64,000 bases of DNA, taken from contig UQDR01000013.1 of NCBI GenBank assembly GCA_900539835.1, forward strand, positions 1-64,000, written 5' to 3'. The notes under the pieces were generated by a model that saw only the letters and a list, made by a program, of their open reading frames with translations, did not search any database and was not told the DNA's origin. This DNA comes from an uncultured Ruminococcus sp. GTDB taxonomy: Bacteria > Bacillota > Clostridia > Oscillospirales > Ruminococcaceae. A program made the position numbers and the translations under genes. This document shows positions 46,057 to 54,009 of the stretch, in pieces (the stretch's first letter is position 1; each line of letters begins with the position of its first letter).

Positions 46057-47403
46057 TCAATATACCAGTTCTTTTATTTCTTCCATAATCTTATTTTTTA
46101 AAGTTTTCAGTTCACGAGGATTTGCTGACGTAATATTCAGCTCCTCAGCACTAATCGGCTTGCCGAATCTGACAACAATTTTTTTTCTGAACTTGAGCTT
46201 TCCCTCAAAGTTAATTCCCACAGGAATAACAGGCACCTGTGCCAAAGCCGCAATAAGTGCAACTCCGGTCTTTCCCTTTCCGACAGTGCCGTCTTTGGAA
46301 CGTGTACCCTCAGGAAAAATCACAAGATTTCGACCCATATTCAGCTTTTCCATTGATAAATCTATAGCAGCAGTATCTCCCTTTCCTCTTGTTACAGGAA
46401 ATGCTCCGAAAGCAGTTATAAGCCACTTGAAGAAAATATTTTGCTTGAAAAGCTCTTCCTTAGCCATAAAAGAACAAGGCACTCTCGTCGGCAGTGCAAT
46501 AAGAACAGGGTCAGTATAGCTTCGGTGATTTGAAGCGAAAATGTTGCTTCCATCCTTAGGAATATTCTCTCTTCCCTCAAAAGAAAGATTATAATATATC
46601 TTAAAAATCGCCATAACGATTATTCCGAGAATTTTATATAAAAACATTCTTATGGGCGATAATTTTTTACCTCTTTTAACCGGTTCAGCTTTTGGAAGCT
46701 CCTTTAAGGAATGCTTTTTTTCGATCTTTGAAGTACCGCTTGTCTTTTCGGTAATTATTCTGTAAATTTCCTCGACAACCTGTTCAAGATTTAAATTTGT
46801 GGAATCCACCTCAACGGCATCATCTGCCTTTTTTAAAGGTGCAATCTCACGATGAGTATCATTGTAATCACGCTGGATTATATCATTCAGAACCTCTTCA
46901 TACGTTGAACAATCCCCTTTTTCGGACAGTTCTTTAAAGCGCCTGTTGGCTCTTTCCTCAGCTGTCGCTGTTAGAAAAATCTTCACATCTGCATCAGGAA
47001 GCACAACCGTTCCAATGTCACGGCCGTCCATAATGATATTATTTTCTTTTGCAATATTTTGCTGTAACGAGAATAAAAATTCACGTACTGCTGGAATAGC
47101 CGAAACAGCAGAAGCACCCATAGATATTTCAGGTGTGCGAATTTTGTCAGAAACGTCCTCATCATTAAGCATAACATGCTGTGCACCGTCAGCATAAGTA
47201 AGTTTTACATTAACCTCATTAAGCAAAGGAACAACAGCTTCCTCACTCTTAGGATCTGCCCCTTTTGAAATCACATAATATGCTATTGAGCGATATAATG
47301 CACCCGTATCGACATATACATACTGAAGCCTTTTCGCCAGCATTTTAGCTATAGTAGATTTACCTGCACCTGACGGTCCGTCGAGAGCAACGTTTATTCC
47401 CAT
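46057..47403 (-). CDS. cmk: Cytidylate kinase fused to 1-acyl-glycerol-3-phosphate acyltransferase
   Basis: 448 residues. Residues 1-220 form (d)CMP kinase with P-loop GPSGAGKST (9-17) and MDGRDIGTVVLPDADVKIFL. A ~30-residue Lys-rich linker and a hydrophobic helix (about 252-272) lead to a PlsC acyltransferase with HRSYTD (H293, D298; HX4D) and FPEGTRS (363-369). One polypeptide thus joins nucleotide and phosphatidate synthesis, which are adjacent separate genes in many Firmicutes. The ATG at 47401-47403 follows AAAGGAAG; a start six codons earlier overlaps it. Confidence 0.93.
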   Translation of the reverse strand: MGINVALDGPSGAGKSTIAKMLAKRLQYVYVDTGALYRSIAYYVISKGADPKSEEAVVPLLNEVNVKLTYADGAQHVMLNDEDVSDKIRTPEISMGASAVSAIPAVREFLFSLQQNIAKENNIIMDGRDIGTVVLPDADVKIFLTATAEERANRRFKELSEKGDCSTYEEVLNDIIQRDYNDTHREIAPLKKADDAVEVDSTNLNLEQVVEEIYRIITEKTSGTSKIEKKHSLKELPKAEPVKRGKKLSPIRMFLYKILGIIVMAIFKIYYNLSFEGRENIPKDGSNIFASNHRSYTDPVLIALPTRVPCSFMAKEELFKQNIFFKWLITAFGAFPVTRGKGDTAAIDLSMEKLNMGRNLVIFPEGTRSKDGTVGKGKTGVALIAALAQVPVIPVGINFEGKLKFRKKIVVRFGKPISAEELNITSANPRELKTLKNKIMEEIKELVY

Positions 47404-47448
47404 ATTCAAACTTCCTTTCAATCAAAGCATTTAAATCAATTTACAAAT

Positions 47449-47477
47449 ATTATAGCATACCCTGCACATAAATTCAA
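47449..47477 (-). promoter_or_regulatory. Promoter of cmk-plsC / ispH-S1
   Basis: TTGAAT (47472-47477), 17-base spacer, extended TGCTATAAT with TATAAT at 47449-47454, in the 84-base gap after ybaK. Confidence 0.65.
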
Positions 47478-47487
47478 TAATCCAAAT

Positions 47488-47961
47488 TTATTTTACAATT
47501 ATGTCCGCAGCATTAACATCAATTACTTTTCTTAAACTATCAAGACTCAACTCAACCTGCCATCCGATTTTTCCTGCACTGAAAATTATTGTTTCAAACC
47601 TTTCGGCTGTTAAATGTATGGCTGTCTTAAATTGTTTTTTCATACCAATGGGAGAACAGCCTCCGTGAATATAGCCTGTTGTTTTAAGCAAATCCTTTTG
47701 CTTTATCATCTCTATAGATTTTTCATTGACAGCAGCCGCAGCTTTCTTTAAATCAAGCTCCTCTTTAACAGGAATCATAAATACAAAAAACTCACCCGAT
47801 TTGCCCTTTGTAACTAAGGTTTTGAAAACCTGCTCAGGATCTTCACCCAAAGCCTTTGCGACCTCGGTACCGCTTATCGCTCCGCTGTTTTCATAGCAAT
47901 GAGATCTATATTCTATTTTATTCTTGTCAAGAATCCTCATAACATTTGTTTTAAAGCCCAT
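47488..47961 (-). CDS. ybaK: Cys-tRNA(Pro)/aminoacyl-tRNA deacylase, YbaK/EbsC family
   Basis: 157-residue trans-editing enzyme that hydrolyses misacylated Cys-tRNA(Pro). VFKTLVTKGKSGEFFVFMIP contains the conserved lysine, and GGCSPIGMKKQF is the substrate-loop signature. Normal length. It is 13 bases after the flavoprotein gene in the same operon. Confidence 0.93.
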   Translation of the reverse strand: MGFKTNVMRILDKNKIEYRSHCYENSGAISGTEVAKALGEDPEQVFKTLVTKGKSGEFFVFMIPVKEELDLKKAAAAVNEKSIEMIKQKDLLKTTGYIHGGCSPIGMKKQFKTAIHLTAERFETIIFSAGKIGWQVELSLDSLRKVIDVNAADIIVK

Positions 47962-47974
47962 TTTACCACTCCAA

Positions 47975-49207
47975 TTACATCATAGCCAGCGCCGCAGCAT
48001 TAGCCGTTGAAAATGCTATCTGAAGATTATATCCGCCTGTGTATGCGTCAACATCAAGAACCTCGCCAATGAAATAAAGTCCGCTTATTAGCTTTGATTC
48101 CATAGTTTTCGGATATATTTCATTAACGTTCACACCGCCCCTTGTAATAATAGCCTCGTCAATGGGACGTAAGCATTTCACAGTAAAACGCAGATCCTTA
48201 AGAAGTGAAACAAGCCGCTCCCGTTCCTCACGAGTAATCTGATTAACCTTTTTGAAGGGGGGAATACCGCTCATTTTCACAATAACAGGTATCATCTTTG
48301 ATGGTAATAGCTTGTTAAGAGAGTTAGAAAAATCCCTGTTGGGGAAATCTCCAAAGTCACGCAAAATCCGTTCGTCCAGCTTCTCATGAGATAACGCCGG
48401 CTTTAAATCTATTGAAATAACATATTTGCCTTTTTCAATTTTGTCCATGTGCGCAGATGCCGATAAGATCAGCGGTCCCGATAAACCAAAGTGAGTGAAA
48501 AGCATTTCACCCAATTCAGAGAAAACAGGCTTTTCCCTGCTTTGTTCATATAAGCTGAGCGTGCAATTTTTTAGAGATAATCCCATCATCTCCGCAGGCT
48601 CTTTTTCTTCTGTCACCACAGGACAAAGTGAGGGTGTTAAGTCAGTAACCGTGTGTCCTGCTTGTTTTGCAAAAACATATCCATCCCCTGTCGAACCGGT
48701 TTTTGGATAAGACTTTCCTCCGGTTGCAACAATAACCTTTTCCGCATAATATATGCCTTTTTCGCATTTAACGCCCCTAACAGCCTTGTCCTCAATAATA
48801 AGCTCCAACGCATTATCAGTAATGAAATTAACCCCTGCGTCCCTTGCCGCATTTACCAATGCTCCTACTATACTTGAGGACTTGTCGCTCATAGGAAAAA
48901 CCCTGTTTCCACGTTCTGTTTTCAGCTCTACACCAAGGCTTTCAAAAAAAGCCATAGTGTCCTCAGGCGTAAATCTGCTTAACGCAGAATAAAGAAATCT
49001 CGGGTTTCTCGAAATGTTTGCCATAACATTTTCTGTGTCAGAGTTGTTAGTTACATTACATCTGCCTTTTCCCGTGATCAACAGCTTTTTCCCGAGAATT
49101 GACATGTGCTCAATAACAGTAACGCCTTTCCCCTGCCATGCAAGCGCAACAGCAGCAAAAAGCCCTGAAGCTCCGCCACCGATTATCAATACATCAGAGG
49201 CATCCAT
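47975..49207 (-). CDS. HI0933-family FAD-dependent oxidoreductase (BaiN-like)
   Basis: 410-residue flavoprotein. N-terminal FAD-binding GGGASGLFAAVALA, a conserved GKGRCNVTN segment, ATGGKSYPKTGSTGDGY, and a C-terminal GEVLDVDAYTGGYNLQIAFS. The family includes BaiN, proposed in bile-acid dehydroxylation, but most members have unknown substrates. Its ATG overlaps the rpiR-type regulator's TAA by one base (TAATG), so translation is coupled. Confidence 0.92.
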   Translation of the reverse strand: MDASDVLIIGGGASGLFAAVALAWQGKGVTVIEHMSILGKKLLITGKGRCNVTNNSDTENVMANISRNPRFLYSALSRFTPEDTMAFFESLGVELKTERGNRVFPMSDKSSSIVGALVNAARDAGVNFITDNALELIIEDKAVRGVKCEKGIYYAEKVIVATGGKSYPKTGSTGDGYVFAKQAGHTVTDLTPSLCPVVTEEKEPAEMMGLSLKNCTLSLYEQSREKPVFSELGEMLFTHFGLSGPLILSASAHMDKIEKGKYVISIDLKPALSHEKLDERILRDFGDFPNRDFSNSLNKLLPSKMIPVIVKMSGIPPFKKVNQITREERERLVSLLKDLRFTVKCLRPIDEAIITRGGVNVNEIYPKTMESKLISGLYFIGEVLDVDAYTGGYNLQIAFSTANAAALAMM

Positions 49208-50076
49208 TAAACCCTCTCCTCATTTTTTTCATATACATCATATTGTTCCCATATGCTTTCAAGACGTTCAAAGCTCTTGGAAACCTTGTCAACATTGCTT
49301 ATGGAAACAGCTGCAATAAGAGCATTTACAAGGCTTAAAGGTGCAACAAGCGAGTCCACAAAAGATGCCATGTCGCTTCTTGCCAACAGCAGATTATCCG
49401 CATACTGTGCCAACGGCGAATCCACTGAATCAGTAATGGCAATTACGTTTGCACCGCTGTTGCTGGCATATTCCAGCATCTTAGCCGTCTGCTTTGAATA
49501 TCTGGGAAAGGATATCCCGATTATAACATCCTTTTCATCTATGTGCATAACCTGTTCAAGAAGCTCGCTTGTAGTAGTGTTCCTTATCAGCTTTACATGA
49601 GGAAAAATCATAGTGAAATAATAGTTTAAAAAGCTTGCCAAAGGTGCAGCGCTTCTTGCCCCGATTATGTATATGGTATTACAGTTTATTATTTTGTCTA
49701 CAGCCTGATTAAAATCCTCTTTTGACGTTTCTTCAAGAGTTTTTCTGATTTTCTCAATATCAAGCGTAAGCACCCTTTCAAGAACATCTTCTCTTGTCAT
49801 ATGATCCGAGGTTACTTCAATTCTCTGAACCGCCGTCAGCTTATTGCGCATTAAATCCTGCAAAGACCTCTGAAGTGCAGGATATCCGTCAAAATCCAGT
49901 TCTGACGCAAATCTTACAACCGTCGATTCGCTGACTCCCACAGTCTTTCCTAACTTTTGTGCAGTCATAAATGCCGCCTTGTCATAATGAGACAAAATAT
50001 AATTTGCAATCAGCTTGTGCCCCTTAGACATTTTCGTCATTTGCTGTTTGATTCTCAAAAACAAATCCTTTTCCAT
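49207..50076 (-). CDS. RpiR/MurR-family transcriptional regulator
   Basis: 289 residues: an N-terminal RpiR helix-turn-helix (about 1-75; TAQKLGKTVGVSESTVVRFA) and a C-terminal SIS sugar-phosphate-binding domain (about 115-250; IYIIGARSAAPLASFL). The effector is probably a sugar phosphate, but no sugar gene is adjacent. The ATG at 50074-50076 is preceded by AAAGAGAG; the in-frame ATG seven codons earlier has no ribosome site. Confidence 0.92.
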   Translation of the reverse strand: MEKDLFLRIKQQMTKMSKGHKLIANYILSHYDKAAFMTAQKLGKTVGVSESTVVRFASELDFDGYPALQRSLQDLMRNKLTAVQRIEVTSDHMTREDVLERVLTLDIEKIRKTLEETSKEDFNQAVDKIINCNTIYIIGARSAAPLASFLNYYFTMIFPHVKLIRNTTTSELLEQVMHIDEKDVIIGISFPRYSKQTAKMLEYASNSGANVIAITDSVDSPLAQYADNLLLARSDMASFVDSLVAPLSLVNALIAAVSISNVDKVSKSFERLESIWEQYDVYEKNEERV

Positions 50077-50109
50077 TTTAAATACACTCTCTTTCATTTG
50101 GTGTAAAAT

Positions 50110-50319
50110 CTATTGAAACAACTCGTCTTGGAGTTTTTTTATTTCTTCTTTTCTTCTTTTGGTTTCATCTTTAAGTATTATATAAAAGCCGTCTTTTTCT
50201 TCAATTATATCTCCGGGAACTGCATTCTCCCTGATTAGACTTTGATTTATATTAACGATATTCTCTTCATCGTCTACACAAACAGCATATCCGCCCTCAA
50301 ATCTGTCTATGCTAAGCAT
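50110..50319 (-). CDS. DUF3006 protein
   Basis: 69 residues. The N-terminal MLSIDRFEGGYAVCVDDEE and PGDIIEEKDGFYI segments match DUF3006, a small SH3-like family often encoded next to ComEC-type metallo-beta-lactamase proteins, as here. The C-terminus is a charged helix (KRRKEEIKKLQDELF). Function unknown. Confidence 0.88.
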   Translation of the reverse strand: MLSIDRFEGGYAVCVDDEENIVNINQSLIRENAVPGDIIEEKDGFYIILKDETKRRKEEIKKLQDELFQ

Positions 50320-50337
50320 TTTCGACCACGCTCCCGT

Positions 50338-51231
50338 TTATTTTTCCGTACTAACTCTAAAGTCGTTTCCGTCAGATGTGAATATTATCGTACCGCTGTC
50401 AGCAGTGCAGTAATAATTTGAAGCATATTTTTTCAATCTTTTCACTGTTTGTTCATGAGGATGACCGTATTTATTATCTTTTCCGCAGGAAATCACCGCA
50501 TAATCAGGATCAACCACCTTCAAAAATGCCCCCGAGCTTGAAGTATAGCTTCCGTGATGTCCTGCTTTTAAAACATCAGCTGACAAATCAAATCCTTGAT
50601 TTATCATTTCCTTTTCCTCTTCCTTTTCACAGTCGCCTGTTATCAAGAAGCTGTTTGAGCCATGCGTCAGCTTGACAAGTACAGAATAATTGTTCAGATT
50701 TTCATGCTCTTTCTTTGTGGTAAACAATGAAACTTTTACATCTCCGAGCATATATTCCTCATCCTTAGCGGCAGTAATTTTTTTGCCCTGATTTTTAACA
50801 GTCTTCAAAAATTTACTGTAAATAGACGACGTGGGAACTGCGTCACCTGTAATTTTCGGCATTATTATGTTTTCCGTTTCAAATTCAGATATAACCTCGC
50901 TTGCCTCTCCCATGTGGTCAGAATGAGGATGTGTGATAACAAAGTATTTTAACGACTTGATCCCACTATCTTCAAGATAATGAATAAGAGTGTTCTTGTC
51001 GTCACGTTCACCTGTGTCCACAAGCATTGCATCTGAACCGGAAGTAATCAGCGCTGCGTCACCCTGTCCAATGTCAACAAAATGCACCTGAACATCTGAA
51101 TTTTCCACAGAAGCCGGCTTCGCTTTATTATCAGAAACCGAGCTTATGATCAGCCATACTGCACAAATAAGTACAACTATTGCCGCAGTTAACAAACTGC
51201 TGTTTTTCCTGCTTATTTTTCTTGATGCCAT
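50338..51231 (-). CDS. Membrane-anchored metallo-beta-lactamase-fold hydrolase, ComEC C-domain-like
   Basis: 297 residues. A basic N-terminus and one transmembrane helix (about 12-32) anchor an outside MBL domain like the C-terminal domain of ComEC/Rec2. Metal ligands lie in THPHSDHMG, FLITGDCE and KAGHHGS. The family often has nuclease or phosphodiesterase activity; here it is unproven. It lies 18 bases before the DUF3006 gene and 6 after ygiQ. Confidence 0.9.
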   Translation of the reverse strand: MASRKISRKNSSLLTAAIVVLICAVWLIISSVSDNKAKPASVENSDVQVHFVDIGQGDAALITSGSDAMLVDTGERDDKNTLIHYLEDSGIKSLKYFVITHPHSDHMGEASEVISEFETENIIMPKITGDAVPTSSIYSKFLKTVKNQGKKITAAKDEEYMLGDVKVSLFTTKKEHENLNNYSVLVKLTHGSNSFLITGDCEKEEEKEMINQGFDLSADVLKAGHHGSYTSSSGAFLKVVDPDYAVISCGKDNKYGHPHEQTVKRLKKYASNYYCTADSGTIIFTSDGNDFRVSTEK

Positions 51232-51237
51232 ATCCGC

Positions 51238-53133
51238 TTACCTTTTTCTTCGGTTATTTTGTGTCTTTTTGCTGTATTTATTATTTCCGACCTTTTTACC
51301 TCTTGCTTTAACAGCTTGTCTGTCCTGCTGTTTTTTCATATACTCCCTGTCCGGAGCAACTAACTTGCCCTGACCGTGTCCGATAAGATCCCTGCGTCCT
51401 GCTTTTTCAAGAGCCTCGATAATCTTCCTCTGATTTTCAGGCTTGTAATACTGCAAAAGCGCCCTCTGCATTGCCTTTTCCTTTTGATCCTTTGCAATAT
51501 AAACAGGTTCAAGTGTATACGGATCAAGACCGGTGTAAAACATACAGGTTGAAAGAGTGCCGGGAGTAGGATAAAAATCCTGTACCTGTTCAGGACGAAT
51601 GCGATTTTCCTTCAGGAACATTGCAAGCTCCACAGCGTCGCTCAGCTTTGAACCGGGGTGCGATGACATTAGATAAGGCACAAGATATTGCTCTTTTCCT
51701 TTTTGCTTGGTTATCTCATAAAACTTCTTCTGAAAGCGCTTATAAGCCTCAATGTGCGGCTTGCCCATTTTGTCCAAAACTGCCGCAGAGCAATGCTCAG
51801 GCGCAACCTTAAGCTGACCGCTTATGTGATGTTCAATAAGTTCACGCATGAACTCATCGTCCTTATCTTCAATAAGATAATCATAGCGTATTCCCGACCT
51901 GATAAATACTTTCTTGACGCCATCAATTTTCCTCAGTTTGCGAAGCATTTGAAGATATTCCGTGTGATCCACATGAAGATTCCTGCAAGGCGACGGCGCA
52001 AGACATTTTCTTCCCTTGCAAAGTCCGCTTTTAAGCTGTTTTTCGCAGGACGGTCCTCTGAAATTTGCCGTCGGTCCGCCCACATCATGAATATATCCCT
52101 TGAAATTCGGCATTTCCACCAGCTTGTGAGCCTCTTCAAGTACCGATTCCTCGCTTCTCACCGTAACACGCCTGCCCTGATGCAAAGCTATTGAACAGAA
52201 GTTGCAGAATCCAAAACAACCCCTGTTGTGCGTAATAGAAAATTGAACCTCCTCTATCGACGGCACACCGCCCTGACTCTCATAGCAAGGATGATACGTT
52301 CTCTCATAAGGCAACGAATATACTAAATCCAGTTCTTCCGTAGTCAGCGCTAAAGCAGGAGGATTTTGTACAAGCATCTTATCTCCCTGCCTCTGTATTA
52401 TCATCTTGCCGTAAACCTCGTCCTGCTGATCATATTGAATCCTGCAAGCCTTAGCATATAGCATTTTATTTCCTGCCACCTCATCAAACGACGGACACTG
52501 CACAGCTCCATATGGTGTTTCCACAGGATCGCATAAATAACATGTCCCCCTGATATCCCTCATAGACTTGATGCTTTCCCCTGCATTAAGCCTGTCCGCA
52601 ATTTCTATCATCTGATGCTCGCCCATGCCATACATCAGCAAGTCCGCCTGAGTGTCCGCCAAAACCGACGGCATTACGCAATCTTTCCAGTAATCATAAT
52701 GTGCAAAACGTCTTAAAGAAACCTCAAGCCCACCGCAAAGTACAGGAATTTCAGGCGCCGCCTGCCTGCACAATTTACAGTAAACCGTAGCTGCCCTGTC
52801 AGGACGTTTTCCGTTTCTTCCTCCTGCCGAATATGCGTCATCCGAGCGTCTGCGCTTTGCAACAGTATAATGAGAAACCATGGAATCAATGTTACCGGCA
52901 GTCACAAGCCATGCAAGACGTGGTTTTCCAAGCTTTATGAAATCCTTTGTATTGTGCCAGTCAGGCTGTGCAATAATACCAACCGTATACCCGTGGTATT
53001 CCAGAAGCCTTGAAATAATAGCAACTCCGAAGCTTGGGTGGTCAACATAAGCGTCACCTATTATGTATACAAAATCAAGCTGTTCAATTCCTCTGTCCTG
53101 CATATCCTTTTTTGAAATAGGCATAAATGCCAT
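51238..53133 (-). CDS. YgiQ-family radical SAM protein
   Basis: 631 residues, characteristic YgiQ length. The N-terminal segment precedes a radical-SAM core with the motif CFGFCNFC (CX3CX2C), APEHCSAAV and an HPGS block (SSHPGSKLSDAVE). The C-terminus is Lys/Arg-rich. The reaction is unknown for the family. The ATG at 53131-53133 follows GAGGTGAT; an in-frame GTG lies inside that ribosome site. Confidence 0.93.
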   Translation of the reverse strand: MAFMPISKKDMQDRGIEQLDFVYIIGDAYVDHPSFGVAIISRLLEYHGYTVGIIAQPDWHNTKDFIKLGKPRLAWLVTAGNIDSMVSHYTVAKRRRSDDAYSAGGRNGKRPDRAATVYCKLCRQAAPEIPVLCGGLEVSLRRFAHYDYWKDCVMPSVLADTQADLLMYGMGEHQMIEIADRLNAGESIKSMRDIRGTCYLCDPVETPYGAVQCPSFDEVAGNKMLYAKACRIQYDQQDEVYGKMIIQRQGDKMLVQNPPALALTTEELDLVYSLPYERTYHPCYESQGGVPSIEEVQFSITHNRGCFGFCNFCSIALHQGRRVTVRSEESVLEEAHKLVEMPNFKGYIHDVGGPTANFRGPSCEKQLKSGLCKGRKCLAPSPCRNLHVDHTEYLQMLRKLRKIDGVKKVFIRSGIRYDYLIEDKDDEFMRELIEHHISGQLKVAPEHCSAAVLDKMGKPHIEAYKRFQKKFYEITKQKGKEQYLVPYLMSSHPGSKLSDAVELAMFLKENRIRPEQVQDFYPTPGTLSTCMFYTGLDPYTLEPVYIAKDQKEKAMQRALLQYYKPENQRKIIEALEKAGRRDLIGHGQGKLVAPDREYMKKQQDRQAVKARGKKVGNNKYSKKTQNNRRKR

Positions 53134-53160
53134 GCTGATCACCTCTTATCAATGCATAGT

Positions 53161-53658
53161 TTAATTTTTCAGCACAATATAATGGGGAATTATATCCTCA
53201 TAGCTTCCGTCTTTCATAAGAAATCCTTCGGGTATAACCCCAAGCTGTGTGAACCCTAACTTTTTATACAGCTTTAAAGCCGGCTCATTAGTTCTTACCA
53301 CAGCATTAAACTGCAATATTCTGAATCCCAGCTCTTTCGCCGTTTCCATACAGTGCTTAACCAATGATTCTCCTATGTGAAATCCACGCTTGTCCGATTT
53401 CACCGCATAGCTTGCATTGCAAATATGACCGCATCTTCCCACATTGTTTGGATGTAGAATATAAAGCCCTGCAATTTCACCGCTGTCAGAATCAAAAGCT
53501 ATTCCTGTAAACGACTGACTTTTGAAAAACTCATCACCCGATATCTCGTCCAAAGTTTCAGTCTGAGGAAATGCAATTCCGCCTTCAACTATCTCGTTCC
53601 ATATTTTAATAGACTGAAATATATCTTCTTTTCTGTATTCTCTGATTTTAATATTCAT
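53161..53658 (-). CDS. GNAT N-acetyltransferase
   Basis: 165 residues. The acetyl-CoA-binding stretch is KRGFHIGESLVKHCMETAKE, with LQFNAVVRTNEPALKLYKKL downstream, a layout like the phosphinothricin/L-amino-acid acetyltransferase subgroup. The substrate is unknown. It is probably the first gene of the ygiQ run (27-base gap). Confidence 0.9.
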   Translation of the reverse strand: MNIKIREYRKEDIFQSIKIWNEIVEGGIAFPQTETLDEISGDEFFKSQSFTGIAFDSDSGEIAGLYILHPNNVGRCGHICNASYAVKSDKRGFHIGESLVKHCMETAKELGFRILQFNAVVRTNEPALKLYKKLGFTQLGVIPEGFLMKDGSYEDIIPHYIVLKN

Positions 53659-53778
53659 AATTCTTTAATAATGCCTATATCATTCCTTATTTTTTACTTC
53701 CAATAACACAAAGATTATTAACAAGTCGATTTTGCAAACCCACCATAGTCTGCGCTAAGAACGGGACGTCTGAGGACA

Positions 53779-53810
53779 AACTCAGCTGCGCTGAGTTGCA
53801 CCCCTACACA
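53779..53810. repeat. Palindromic element, copy 2 (hairpin + CACCCCTACA)
   Basis: AACTCAGC-TGC-GCTGAGTT stem (53779-53797) followed by GCACCCCTACACA. The stem differs from the other copies but is perfectly self-complementary; the CCCCTAC tail is constant. Confidence 0.65.
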
Positions 53811-53816
53811 GGATTT

Positions 53817-53893
53817 GCCAACCCACCACAGCGGGGTCAAAACCTTAATTCCTCACGAACTTATATCGTGATTTGCCCCGTGCGGCCGAGCAC
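53817..53893. repeat. Degenerate direct repeat, copy A
   Basis: Contains CCACAGCGGGGTCAAA, a CTCAC-AA motif, a TATCGTGA block and a GCGGCCGAGC end. It aligns with copy B 115 bases further on. A shortened version (CAAACCCACCATAG then TCTGCGCTAAGA) occurs at 53734-53761. The 53659-54000 gap contains no supported gene. Confidence 0.6.
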
Positions 53894-53900
53894 TTTAACA

Positions 53901-53923
53901 GGAGACCGCAGGTCTCCCCTACG
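53901..53923. repeat. Palindromic element, copy 3 (hairpin + CCTACG)
   Basis: GGAGACC-GCA-GGTCTCC followed by CCTACG. The GACCGCA...GG.TC..CCCTAC frame and a trailing TCAATT match copy 1 at 10.67 kb. Confidence 0.65.
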
Positions 53924-53931
53924 TCAATTTT

Positions 53932-54009
53932 ACAAACTCACCACAGCGGGGTCAAACTATGAGTTCTCACAAACCGATATCGTGACATGCGCCGTCTGCG
54001 CTAAGACAT
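53932..54009. repeat. Degenerate direct repeat, copy B, overlapping the ftsK stop
   Basis: Second copy of the 53817 repeat, with CCACAGCGGGGTCAAA again. It ends in TCTGCGCTAAGACATG, whose CTA at 54001-54003 is the complement of the ftsK/spoIIIE TAG stop. Confidence 0.6.
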
